Positions 45,243 through 53,473 of a stretch of DNA of 64,000 nucleotides are shown in pieces. Within the stretch, counting starts at the first letter, position 1. Every line of letters starts with the position of its first letter. The stretch is from contig CAJXPX010000012.1 of NCBI GenBank assembly GCA_913058335.1, forward strand, positions 50,632-114,631, given 5' to 3'. The stretch comes from an uncultured Hyphomonadaceae bacterium. GTDB taxonomy: Bacteria > Pseudomonadota > Alphaproteobacteria > Caulobacterales > Maricaulaceae. The position numbers and the translations under genes are program-made. The notes below the pieces were generated by a model, which was given only the letters and a program-made list of their open reading frames with translations, was not told the DNA's origin and ran no database searches.

Positions 45243-46419
45243 TGTTTTAATTTCGGGGGGGCAGCCACAATCGCCTCCGCCGAATGATGATATAATTTCT
45301 ATCGAAGAATTTGCCGGCCATAATAGCGCAGACATTCTGCGTGTAAGCGGGGAAGAATCGCTTGAGAATATAGAGCTTCATTTGCCCCGTGCGAAAACGG
45401 TTGTCGTGACGTTCCCTGCCTTTACGGACGGACGCGGGTTTTCTCTCGGACGCCTATTACGCAAGCGGGCTGGTTTTGAGGGTCAACTTATTGCCGAAGG
45501 CCCGCTTATTCCCGATCAATATGCTTTTGCTCTTCAATGCGGGTTTAATGCTATAAAATTGGAACCGGCGCTTTTTGAACGCCACACAGAGGGAAGCTGG
45601 TTCGAGGCGCTGGATCAGTTCGATCTGACTTATCAACGGGGCTACGCAGTGCCATCAGGTCCTGCGACCAGTGTTCTGGACGCACGCCCAACAGGATTCA
45701 GAACAACTGAAAACGCCAAAGACCCTTATCGTGGGCTATCTGCGGAGAGTGCGTTAAAAAAAGCGATTGAGGCCTATGAAGGACAGATTGTGTTAGCCTC
45801 CTCTCTTGGCGCGGATTCTGCCGTGCTCCTTCATATGGTCTCTAAAATAGAACCTAATCTGCCGATTATCTTTCTGGATACAGGTAAACACTTCCGCGAG
45901 ACTCTGGCTTATCGCGATATGCTTATAGACGATCTTGGACTGACGAATTTTCAAAATATTCGCCCGGACCCGGCAGAGGTTAAAGCGCAAGATCCGAAAG
46001 GCGATCTAAACCAATCCGCACCAGATGCGTGTTGTGATCTTCGGAAAGTCCGGCCGCTGGATAGGGTTATTCGCCAATATGATGCCCGCATTACTGGGCG
46101 AAAGCGTTATCAGACACCGCAGCGGGCGGATATGCCTATTTTGGAACTCGGCGGAGACCAAGTTAAAATCAATCCGCTGGCATATTGGAGCGCCAAAGAC
46201 GTTACCGCTTATATGCGGCGCCACGATTTGACTCCGCACCCTATGCTCGCGCTCGGCTATCTCTCTATAGGGTGTCAGCCCTGCACAACGCGTGTTTCCG
46301 AAGGCGAAGACCCAAGGGCAGGGCGCTGGCGTCATTCAGACAAAACCGAATGCGGCATTCACTTTATCGACGGCAAATGGCAACCGCTTCCGGTCAATAA
46401 AACCTATGAGGTTTTCTAA
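45229..46419 (+). CDS. cysH: DUF934-CysH fusion: adenylylsulfate/PAPS reductase with N-terminal DUF934
   Basis: A 396-residue protein whose ATG at 45229 overlaps the end of cysI by 14 bases; AAGGA lies 8 bases upstream. Residues about 30-115 match DUF934 (VVVTFPAFTDGRGFSLGRLL, LQCGFNAIKL), usually a separate gene beside cysI. Residues about 155-396 are a sulfonucleotide reductase: SLGADSAVLLH, LDTGKHFRETL, and the catalytic KTECGIH near the end. CC in DACCDLRK and CQPC form a CC...CxxC cluster motif, typical of 4Fe-4S adenylylsulfate (APS) reductases. A strong terminator follows. Confidence 0.9.
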   Translation: MSTPDVLISGGQPQSPPPNDDIISIEEFAGHNSADILRVSGEESLENIELHLPRAKTVVVTFPAFTDGRGFSLGRLLRKRAGFEGQLIAEGPLIPDQYAFALQCGFNAIKLEPALFERHTEGSWFEALDQFDLTYQRGYAVPSGPATSVLDARPTGFRTTENAKDPYRGLSAESALKKAIEAYEGQIVLASSLGADSAVLLHMVSKIEPNLPIIFLDTGKHFRETLAYRDMLIDDLGLTNFQNIRPDPAEVKAQDPKGDLNQSAPDACCDLRKVRPLDRVIRQYDARITGRKRYQTPQRADMPILELGGDQVKINPLAYWSAKDVTAYMRRHDLTPHPMLALGYLSIGCQPCTTRVSEGEDPRAGRWRHSDKTECGIHFIDGKWQPLPVNKTYEVF

Positions 46420-46436
46420 AGAGTTACTACTTATAC

Positions 46437-46477
46437 CCTTGTTATTCCGTGTTGATCTGCGGAATGACGGGGTTTTT
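46437..46477 (+). terminator. Intrinsic terminator of the cys operon
   Basis: A 13-bp stem (46437-46449 with 46460-46472, three G-U pairs), a 10-base loop and TTTTT at 46473-46477. The T run overlaps the last bases of the convergent hisIE gene. The minus-strand reading lacks a T run, so it acts mainly on the plus strand. Confidence 0.85.
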
Positions 46478-47087
46478 ACTTATTATGCCGCCCTTGTAGA
46501 ACTTCAATCGCATCTGTTAGCGACAGACCCTTCGCCCGCAATAAAACGATCAAATGATAAAGTAAGTCTGCGCTCTCTCCGAGCAATGCTTCCGCGTCCT
46601 CCGCTACAGCCGCAAGGGCCGTTTCAACGCCTTCTTCTCCGACTTTCTGTGCTGCGCGGCGCAAGGGCCCGGAGAGAAGTTTCGCCGTGTAGGATTCATC
46701 CGCTGGCGCCCCTATTCGCCCTTTCACGACTTTATCCAGATGGCCTAGAAAACCAACGCCGCTCGCGCCGTGATCGCCAAAACAAGACACAGTTCCGGTA
46801 TGGCAAGTCGGCCCTTCGGGATTAGCCATCACCAGCAGAGTGTCGTTGTCGCAATCTACAGTTATAGAAACGAGGTTTAAGAAATTGCCGCTGCTTTCAC
46901 CTTTGGTCCAAAGTGCTTTTCGTGAGCGGCTGAAAAACGTGACTTTGTTCGTCTCATGCGTCTTGGCGACACTTTCTTCGGACATATAGCCTAGCATCAG
47001 AACTTGAAGTGTCTGGGCATCCTGAACGATAGCCGGAACGAGTCCGTCCCCTTTGGCGAAATCAATATGTTCTGAGATGTTCATCAT
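46476..47087 (-). CDS. hisI: Bifunctional HisIE
   Basis: A 203-residue fusion. Residues 1-112 are phosphoribosyl-AMP cyclohydrolase ([41 protein letters not shown]), residues about 118-203 phosphoribosyl-ATP pyrophosphohydrolase ([26 protein letters not shown]). It carries out steps two and three of histidine synthesis. Last gene of the his operon, overlapping hisF by four bases. In many alphaproteobacteria hisE and hisI are separate, so the fusion is of note. Confidence 0.93.
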   Translation of the reverse strand: MMNISEHIDFAKGDGLVPAIVQDAQTLQVLMLGYMSEESVAKTHETNKVTFFSRSRKALWTKGESSGNFLNLVSITVDCDNDTLLVMANPEGPTCHTGTVSCFGDHGASGVGFLGHLDKVVKGRIGAPADESYTAKLLSGPLRRAAQKVGEEGVETALAAVAEDAEALLGESADLLYHLIVLLRAKGLSLTDAIEVLQGRHNK

Positions 47088-47851
47088 AATCGTATCGCTA
47101 TCCCGGATTTGGATAAGTCGGATTTTAAGGTTGGGATCGGAATTATATTTTTATGAAAGACACTGGCTGCTAGCGCTCCATCAACATTAGCTTGCTCAAA
47201 TACGTCCTTGAAATGCTTAATTTCCCCGGCGCCCCCACTGGCAATAAGAGGAACGGGGCATACTTCCCTGACTGCCGCGAGTTGTCTAATGTCATACCCT
47301 TTGCGAACGCCGTCTTGGTTCATACAATTCAAAACAATTTCTCCGGCTCCCCTTTGGCAGGCCTCTTTTACCCATGCCAAGGTTTCGCGACCTGTTTCGC
47401 GTTGTTTATTGGGATCGCCTGTATGAGAACGGACGCGATAGGTACCGCCGTCTTCGAAACTGTCAATTCCTACAACAATGCATTGCTGTCCAAAGGCATC
47501 GCTCATCTCAGTAATAAGCTCTGGGTTCATTAGGGCCGGAGAGTTGATGCTGATTTTATCGGCCCCCGCGGCCAATCGTGCCCCTGCGGCCTCAACAGTT
47601 TTAATGCCGCCTGCCACACAGAAAGGGATATCAAGGACTTCCGAAACCTTCTTAACCCAATCCGGGCTGACAGACCGATTATCGACTGAGGCTGTGATGT
47701 CATAAAAGACCAGCTCATCGGCGCCTGCATCTCGATACCGAAGGGCCAAATCCAAAATGCCGCCGACATCCTCATGGTTTTTAAACTGTACGCCTTTAAC
47801 GACACGTCCTTCACGGACGTCAAGGCAGGGTATGATACGCCGCGCTAACAT
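47084..47851 (-). CDS. hisF: Imidazole glycerol phosphate synthase subunit HisF
   Basis: A 255-residue TIM barrel. [20 protein letters not shown], the catalytic Asp in [14 protein letters not shown] and [11 protein letters not shown] are diagnostic. It uses ammonia from HisH to make imidazole glycerol phosphate and AICAR. Ten bases after hisA. Confidence 0.97.
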   Translation of the reverse strand: MLARRIIPCLDVREGRVVKGVQFKNHEDVGGILDLALRYRDAGADELVFYDITASVDNRSVSPDWVKKVSEVLDIPFCVAGGIKTVEAAGARLAAGADKISINSPALMNPELITEMSDAFGQQCIVVGIDSFEDGGTYRVRSHTGDPNKQRETGRETLAWVKEACQRGAGEIVLNCMNQDGVRKGYDIRQLAAVREVCPVPLIASGGAGEIKHFKDVFEQANVDGALAASVFHKNIIPIPTLKSDLSKSGIAIRL

Positions 47852-47861
47852 TTAAAGGAAC

Positions 47862-48587
47862 CTAACATGCGACGGCGTCTGCGACCGTGAATTTATTTTC
47901 GTAGAGAGCCTTACCTATAATAATTCCGTGAGGCTTTAGAGATTTGAGGGCTTTTACGTCCTTGATAGAGCCAACGCCGCCTGAGGTGATGACGTTCAAG
48001 GTCGGGTAATTCGCCTGAACTTGCTTATAGAGATCAATATTGGACCCGCCTAAAACGCCGTCCCGCCCAATATCTGTAATCAAGATGGTGTTTAGGCCGG
48101 AGCCGGAATAATCATCCAGAATTTCCCAAAGTGACTTTTTCCCGGCTTCTACCCATCCGCGTGTGGCGGGAAAGGGCACGCCTTCTTCATCCAGATTTAC
48201 ATCCAGAGCGACAACAATTTTAGAAGGCGTCACTTCATTAAGCCAAAATTTGACCATTTGCGGGTTCGTCACAGAAAGCGAACCTACGACAACACGGTCA
48301 ATACCGCCTTCGAGCAAGCGGTGAATTTGAGAGAGTTCCCGTATTCCGCCTCCGGTCTGCACCTTAAGGCCACTTTCAGCCGCAATCTCCATAATTAGGT
48401 CTGATTGGGCCGATTTCCCATGTTTAGCCCCATCCAAGTCAACAATGTGCATACGCTCTGCCCCTTCAGCGGCGAAGCGTTTTGCCACATCTATTGGGTT
48501 TTCATCGTAATCGGTACGTTGGTTGAAGTCGCCTTTATATAGGCGTACGCAACGTCCGTTAATAAGATCGATAGCCGGGATAATCAT
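47862..48587 (-). CDS. hisA: Phosphoribosyl isomerase HisA
   Basis: A 241-residue TIM barrel isomerising ProFAR. IIPAIDLINGRCVRLYKGDF, VQTGGGIRELSQI, LITDIGRDGVLGGSN and VITSGGVGSIKD are conserved. Overlaps hisH by four bases. Confidence 0.97.
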   Translation of the reverse strand: MIIPAIDLINGRCVRLYKGDFNQRTDYDENPIDVAKRFAAEGAERMHIVDLDGAKHGKSAQSDLIMEIAAESGLKVQTGGGIRELSQIHRLLEGGIDRVVVGSLSVTNPQMVKFWLNEVTPSKIVVALDVNLDEEGVPFPATRGWVEAGKKSLWEILDDYSGSGLNTILITDIGRDGVLGGSNIDLYKQVQANYPTLNVITSGGVGSIKDVKALKSLKPHGIIIGKALYENKFTVADAVAC

Positions 48588-49183
48588 GCGGGCAAGTCCA
48601 AAAAATTCTTCAATATTCGTGAACCTGTGGCACTACTGCGTTCGGGGTGAAACTGGCAACCCCTGAAATTGTCTTGTCGAATAATTGCGCTGAAAGATGT
48701 GCCGTAATCACATTTCATCAAGGTGTAATCACCGACAGGGGACGCGAAGGAATGAACAAAATAAGCGTATTCATTATCTTTTATCCCCTTTAACAGCGAA
48801 TCTTCCTTTACAGTTTTAAGCGTGTTCCAGCCCATATGCGGGCTCGGTTTCTCCAAAGTCTCCAAGGTTCCGACATGCCCCTTAACAACGCCAAATCCTT
48901 CGACACGCTGATCGCCTTCTTCAAGTGTGTCAAATAAAAGCTGCATCCCCAAACAAATCCCGAGAACAGGTTGTTTCAATCCGCGAACCACTGGCACAAG
49001 GTTTCGATTCCGTATTTTCTGCATCGCATAAGGCGCGCTGCCGACGCCAGGCAGAATAACCCGTTCTGCCTGTTTAATGCGATCTGCCTCGGCCGTAATC
49101 TCGGACTCAACGCCCAATCGGCCAAATGCAAAAGCGACTGAGGACAAGTTCGCGCAACCCGTATCGATAATAATCAGGCTCAC
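48584..49183 (-). CDS. hisH: Imidazole glycerol phosphate synthase glutaminase HisH
   Basis: A 199-residue class I glutamine amidotransferase. The triad is visible: Cys in LGICLGMQLLFD (about residue 77), His and Glu in CQFHPERS (about 178-180). GTG start, overlapping the hisC-hisB stop by four bases. Confidence 0.96.
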   Translation of the reverse strand: MSLIIIDTGCANLSSVAFAFGRLGVESEITAEADRIKQAERVILPGVGSAPYAMQKIRNRNLVPVVRGLKQPVLGICLGMQLLFDTLEEGDQRVEGFGVVKGHVGTLETLEKPSPHMGWNTLKTVKEDSLLKGIKDNEYAYFVHSFASPVGDYTLMKCDYGTSFSAIIRQDNFRGCQFHPERSSATGSRILKNFLDLPA

Positions 49184-50829
49184 GCCAGCATACCTTTTGT
49201 AGACGGCATTTCTAACGTATCTGTTTTGGCAAAAGCAGGACGTAGTGCGCGGCCAACGCCCTTAAAACAGGCTTCAACTATGTGGTGGGAGTTATCACCC
49301 TGAACATCAATATGAATTGCGGCGCCAAGGCTTTGGGCCAGGCTTTCAAAGAAATGCGGGCACATTTCGACCGGAAACTCTCCGATATGATCTGTGGGAA
49401 AAGTGCCTTTGAAAACGGCGGCCGGCCGGCCAGAAAGGTCAATCGCCACCTTAGCTTGGGTTTCATCCATCGGCATAATAAAACCATAACGCCCTATACC
49501 GGCTTTGTTGCCAAGTGCCTGACGCAAAGCCTCCCCAAAGGCAAGAGCGGTGTCTTCGACTGTGTGATGTGCGTCAATTTCCAGATCCCCCTTACATGTC
49601 AGGCGTAATCCGATGCCGCCATGTTTGGCTATTTGCTCAAGCATGTGATCAAAGAAACCCAAACCTGTTTCAATTTCGACCTTCGATGTATCATCCAGAT
49701 TTACACGCACAGCAATATCGGTTTCTTTCGTCGTACGAAAGATTTCTCCGACCCGCTCCGCCTTGTCATCGGCCAAAACTCCGAAGGCTTTTAAAGCCAG
49801 TGTGTTCTCTGCTGGTGAGCCGATAGAAATCCGCATTTTCCCAGTAGTTGAACGATAATCCCGAATTTTTATGGCGCGTTTGTTCAACTCCCGCACCAAG
49901 GCTTCATCGTCTTTCACCTCTAACAACAAAAAATTTGCCGAAGAAGGATAAACTGTTTTTACAAAAGGCGACTTTGTAAGGTCTTGCGACATGCGTTCGC
50001 GTTCTTCCAAGTTTTCAGCCAAACGCTCGGCATGAATACCCATTGCCGCCGGGGCAAGAGCACTAAGAATCGCTTTCTCAACAGGGCGCGCAATAGGATA
50101 GGGCGGCAAAACTTTCAGCATCAGCTCTATCACCCGCTCATCTGCGATAGCGCAGCCGCCACGAACGCCGGCCAGTGCGTAAGCTTTGGAGAGTGTCCTG
50201 AGGACAACCAAATTGGGAAAATCAGTAATATCGCCTACGAAACTCCTGCTTTCAGAGAATTCGATATAGGCTTCATCGACAACTATAAAAATGTCTGGAA
50301 ATGTTTTCGCCATCTCCAATACAGACTCGCGTGCAATTTCATTGCCTGTCGGATTATTTGGAGAGCAAAGGAAGATAGCTTTCAAGCCGTTCGTTTCTGA
50401 AGCCGCTTTATAAATACCATCTACATCCCATTGGTAACTGTCATTCAATGGGACTTCGACCGTGTTTGCGCCCTGAATGTCGGCTACAGTTTTATAGTAT
50501 CCAAAAGTTGGCGGGCAAATCAGGATGCTGTCCTGTCCGTCTTCGCAAAATGTACGGATCAGGATTTCAATGCCTTCATCCGCGCCGCGTCCCACCAAAA
50601 TACGCTCCGGTTTCGTGTCGTAAATATCGGCTAAACGTTGCCGCAGGGCTGAAGGCTGCTGTTCTGGATATCTGTTAAAGCCTCCGGCACCTGCCACGGG
50701 TGGCGGGGCGTAAGGGTTTTCATTTGCGTCGAGATGCAGGGCGTTTGTGCTCCCGCCGCGCGCAGAATAGGAGTTAAAGGTCAGCACCGCTTTGCGAGCA
50801 ATGGAATATGGCCATTCTAATTTACTCAT
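49180..50829 (-). CDS. hisC: HisC-HisB fusion: histidinol-phosphate aminotransferase and IGP dehydratase
   Basis: A 549-residue two-domain enzyme. Residues 1-350 are HisC: LDANENPYAPP, CSPNNPTGN, VVDEAYIEF and LRTLSKAYALAGVRGG (PLP lysine at about 217). Residues about 358-549 are HisB dehydratase: VNLDDTSKVEIETGLGFFDHML, DAHHTVEDTALAFGEAL and NSHHIVEACFKG, with all metal-binding histidines. No histidinol-phosphate phosphatase domain is present. No stop codon separates the parts. The two activities are steps six (HisB) and seven (HisC) of the pathway. Overlaps hisD by eight bases and hisH by four. Confidence 0.93.
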   Translation of the reverse strand: MSKLEWPYSIARKAVLTFNSYSARGGSTNALHLDANENPYAPPPVAGAGGFNRYPEQQPSALRQRLADIYDTKPERILVGRGADEGIEILIRTFCEDGQDSILICPPTFGYYKTVADIQGANTVEVPLNDSYQWDVDGIYKAASETNGLKAIFLCSPNNPTGNEIARESVLEMAKTFPDIFIVVDEAYIEFSESRSFVGDITDFPNLVVLRTLSKAYALAGVRGGCAIADERVIELMLKVLPPYPIARPVEKAILSALAPAAMGIHAERLAENLEERERMSQDLTKSPFVKTVYPSSANFLLLEVKDDEALVRELNKRAIKIRDYRSTTGKMRISIGSPAENTLALKAFGVLADDKAERVGEIFRTTKETDIAVRVNLDDTSKVEIETGLGFFDHMLEQIAKHGGIGLRLTCKGDLEIDAHHTVEDTALAFGEALRQALGNKAGIGRYGFIMPMDETQAKVAIDLSGRPAAVFKGTFPTDHIGEFPVEMCPHFFESLAQSLGAAIHIDVQGDNSHHIVEACFKGVGRALRPAFAKTDTLEMPSTKGMLA

Positions 50830-52123
50830 TTATAGCCTCCAATCGGAGAGAGACAGCCCGCCTATGAGCTTCCAAATCCTCCATAGTCGCGAGCCGCTCT
50901 ACTGTTGGGCCAAGATTTTTCAGCCCTTTTTTGGTCAATCGCTGCACACTGATATATTTGATAAAGCTTTCCAGCGTCACCCCGGAATAAGACCGCGCTG
51001 CGCCGTAAGTTGGCAAAGTATGATTCGTGCCGCTCGCATAATCGCCCACAGCTTCCGGCGTCCAAGGGCCGAGAAAAATCGATCCCGCATTGCGGATGTT
51101 CGGCACAAGCATATCTGGATCTTTCATTTGAATGATTAAATGCTCCGGAGCGTAACGGTTCACGATATCGACGACATCCGCTCTGCTTTCGGCTATAATC
51201 ATACGGGCATAGTCTAATGCCTGTTCAGCAATTTCTTTGCGCGGCAATGTCTGGAGTTGCTCCTGAACGGCGTCTTCAATTTCCATTGCCTTGTCAGATG
51301 ACGTTGAGACGCAGATGACTTGCGCTAAGACATCATGCTCGGCCTGGCTCAATAGATCTGAGGCCACAAAGACCGGATTGGATTTGCGTCCTGCCAGAAC
51401 CATTGCCTCTGAGGGGCCGGCCGGAAGATCAATCCCCGGACCGCCCGGTTCCTGCGCCGCAAGTGATTTCGCCGTGGCCACCCAAGCATTCCCAGGGCCA
51501 AATATCTTGTCACAGCGAGGAATAGTTTCTGTCCCATAGGCGAGGGCAGCTATCGCTTGAGCGCCGCCGCATGCATAAACAGCTGTGACGTCACACCTAT
51601 AAGCTGCTGCCAAAATGGCTTGATTAATTTTACCCGTCTTTCCCGGCGGGGTCGTAACTATACGATTGCGAACGCCTGCAACTTTTGCCGGAATAGCTAA
51701 CATTAAAAGAGTTGAAACAAGCGGAGCTGTGCCGCCCGGTACATATAAACCAGCTGTTCCAATTGCGCGGGCCTCGCGCCGGCAATAGACGCCTTTCATC
51801 GTTTTGACGGAAATATCCTGAGGCTTTTGCGCGAGGTGAAACTGCTCAATGTTACTCTTGGCTGTTTCTATGGCTGTTTTATCCGCGTCGGGCAGGGCGT
51901 CCCATGCTGCTTTTAGTTCCTCTGGCGCAACCAACAGAGATTCAGAGGCTACGCCGTCAAATTTTGCCGTGTATTCAAGAACCGCCTTGTCACCGCTCGA
52001 ATTCACAGCGCCCATAATGTCGCGCACTGACTTTAAGAGCTTATCATCTGCCATTGCCGCCGGGCGTGACAAAACTTGCTTTCGCCTGTCTTCCGATAGG
52101 TCTGACCAGTAAAACCGTTCCAT
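50822..52123 (-). CDS. hisD: Histidinol dehydrogenase
   Basis: A 433-residue zinc enzyme oxidising histidinol to histidine. GTAGLYVPGGTAPLVSTLLM, GPGNAWVATAKSLA, DLPAGPSEAMVLA, SQAEHDVLAQ and YAPEHLIIQ are conserved. Starts two bases after hisG. Confidence 0.97.
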   Translation of the reverse strand: MERFYWSDLSEDRRKQVLSRPAAMADDKLLKSVRDIMGAVNSSGDKAVLEYTAKFDGVASESLLVAPEELKAAWDALPDADKTAIETAKSNIEQFHLAQKPQDISVKTMKGVYCRREARAIGTAGLYVPGGTAPLVSTLLMLAIPAKVAGVRNRIVTTPPGKTGKINQAILAAAYRCDVTAVYACGGAQAIAALAYGTETIPRCDKIFGPGNAWVATAKSLAAQEPGGPGIDLPAGPSEAMVLAGRKSNPVFVASDLLSQAEHDVLAQVICVSTSSDKAMEIEDAVQEQLQTLPRKEIAEQALDYARMIIAESRADVVDIVNRYAPEHLIIQMKDPDMLVPNIRNAGSIFLGPWTPEAVGDYASGTNHTLPTYGAARSYSGVTLESFIKYISVQRLTKKGLKNLGPTVERLATMEDLEAHRRAVSLRLEAINE

Positions 52124-52125
52124 TA

Positions 52126-53010
52126 TTAGCTCATCATCTTTTCGATAGGCAGTACAAGGATTGCTCGCGCGCCAAGAGCTTTCAAATCTTCAAGCGTTTC
52201 CCAAAAAATATTCTCGGTACAGACGGCTTGCAGCGCAACCAGATTGTCTTTCCCCGCGAGAGGGATGATTGTCGGGGAGTCAGAACCGGGAAGTAATTCC
52301 GTGATGGCCTCAACCTTATCTTTCGGCGCATTCAGCATAATATATTTCGTTTCAGATGACTTAATGACTCCGTCAATCCGGCTCATGAGTTTGCTTAGAA
52401 GGGCCTGTTTATCAGCGGAGAGTTTCCGGCCGGACTGGATGAGAACAGCTTCGCTCTCTAATATGGTTTCAAACGCAATGAGCCCATTGGCTTCAAGTGT
52501 AGCGCCCGAAGACACAAGATCACAAATGCTTTCGGCTATTCCGATTGACGGCGCCAGTTCAACGGCTCCTTTCATCTCAACAGCTTTGGCAGAAATTCCG
52601 CGATCTTTCAGGAAGTTTCCCAGCACGCCAGGATAAGTCGTTGCAATCCGCGTTCCGCCAAGTTGTTCTATCTTTGTAATGTCTCCGTCATTTGGAGCGG
52701 CGAGGGACAGTTTACATCGAGAAAAACCAAGACGCATCGAAATTTCAGCGTCTAGCCCATCACGACTCACAAATTGTTCCTCAACTAAAACATTTTCACC
52801 GACAATCCCGATATCGGCCGCATCATTGGCGACAAAATTTGGAATGTCATCGTCGCGCACGAGTAAGAGATCGATAGGCATGTTTTTCACACGCGCAAGC
52901 AATCCGCCGCCCCGTATAGCAAAACGCAGACCGCACTTTTTTAAAAGCTCAAAGCTATCATCTGCCAGTCGGCCCTTTTTCTGCAGGGCAATCCTTAAAC
53001 GGTCAGTCAT
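52126..53010 (-). CDS. hisG: ATP phosphoribosyltransferase (long form)
   Basis: A 294-residue HisG, first enzyme of the pathway. LRIALQKKGRLADDSFELL, VRDDDIPNFV, ADIGIVGENVL and GAVELAPSIGIAESICDLVSSGATL are conserved. The extra C-terminal ACT-like regulatory domain (about 220-294) marks the long, HisZ-independent, histidine-inhibited form. Overlaps the TrpR-like gene by four bases. Confidence 0.94.
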   Translation of the reverse strand: MTDRLRIALQKKGRLADDSFELLKKCGLRFAIRGGGLLARVKNMPIDLLLVRDDDIPNFVANDAADIGIVGENVLVEEQFVSRDGLDAEISMRLGFSRCKLSLAAPNDGDITKIEQLGGTRIATTYPGVLGNFLKDRGISAKAVEMKGAVELAPSIGIAESICDLVSSGATLEANGLIAFETILESEAVLIQSGRKLSADKQALLSKLMSRIDGVIKSSETKYIMLNAPKDKVEAITELLPGSDSPTIIPLAGKDNLVALQAVCTENIFWETLEDLKALGARAILVLPIEKMMS

Positions 53011-53294
53011 GTCTTTTCTTTCAACTTATTTCTTGTCAATTGATCAAGGGCGAGCCGGTACCCGCCATGTGGCTCATCTCGAAGAAAACGCGCAACTCGG
53101 CCTATCGTCGTTGTACTCACCCCGGACTTGGCGTGAATATCCCGGTAAGACAGCTCATTTTGATCCAATAGCTGGGCGACGGCCCAGCGCTCTGTTAAAG
53201 CCCGGCGTTCCGCTGGCGTGCAAAGGTCTGTCAGGAATGCGGCTACCGCTTTTTCCGAATCCAATTTTGCTAATGTCTTTTCAAGAGTTTGCAT
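53007..53294 (-). CDS. TrpR/YerC-family repressor heading the his operon
   Basis: A 95-residue all-helical TrpR-like DNA-binding protein: FLTDLCTPAERRALTERWAVAQLL, then the HTH LSYRDIHAKSGVSTTTIGRVARFL. TrpR-family proteins linked to histidine genes are called HisR in comparative regulon studies. Being first in the his operon, coupled to hisG, and preceded by an inverted repeat over its promoter, it probably represses the operon in response to histidine (inference). Confidence 0.85.
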   Translation of the reverse strand: MQTLEKTLAKLDSEKAVAAFLTDLCTPAERRALTERWAVAQLLDQNELSYRDIHAKSGVSTTTIGRVARFLRDEPHGGYRLALDQLTRNKLKEKT

Positions 53295-53304
53295 GATGTC
53301 TCAC

Positions 53305-53344
53305 TGTGTTATCGTGCTAATACAGACTTACAGAAATGACGCAA
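53305..53344 (-). promoter_or_regulatory. his operon promoter with overlapping candidate operator
   Basis: On the minus strand, TTGCGT (53339-53344), a 16-base spacer and TATTAG (53317-53322) form a promoter. Over the -10 lies an inverted repeat, TGTATTA, six bases, TAACACA (53305-53324), with 6 of 7 arm positions matching. The start codon of the TrpR-like gene is only 11 bases further on, so a bound repressor would cover the start of transcription. Confidence 0.6.
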
Positions 53345-53383
53345 CCCCGAAATCTCAGATCGAATAGAAATTTTAAAAGGAAG

Positions 53384-53473
53384 TGGCGGGCGGGGAGGGA
53401 TTCGAACCCCCGATAGGCTTACACCTATGCCGGTTTTCAAGACCGGTGCATTCAACCACTCTGCCACCCGCCC
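53384..53473 (-). tRNA. tRNA-Ser (anticodon TGA)
   Basis: A 90-base class II tRNA with acceptor GGGCGGG/CCCGCCC, long variable arm (AGGTGTAAGCCT region), anticodon stem CCGGT/ACCGG with loop CTTGAAA giving TGA, T-loop TTCGAAT and encoded CCA. A minus-strand promoter TTGACT (53504-53509), 17 bases, AAATTA (53481-53486) precedes it. Confidence 0.96.
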
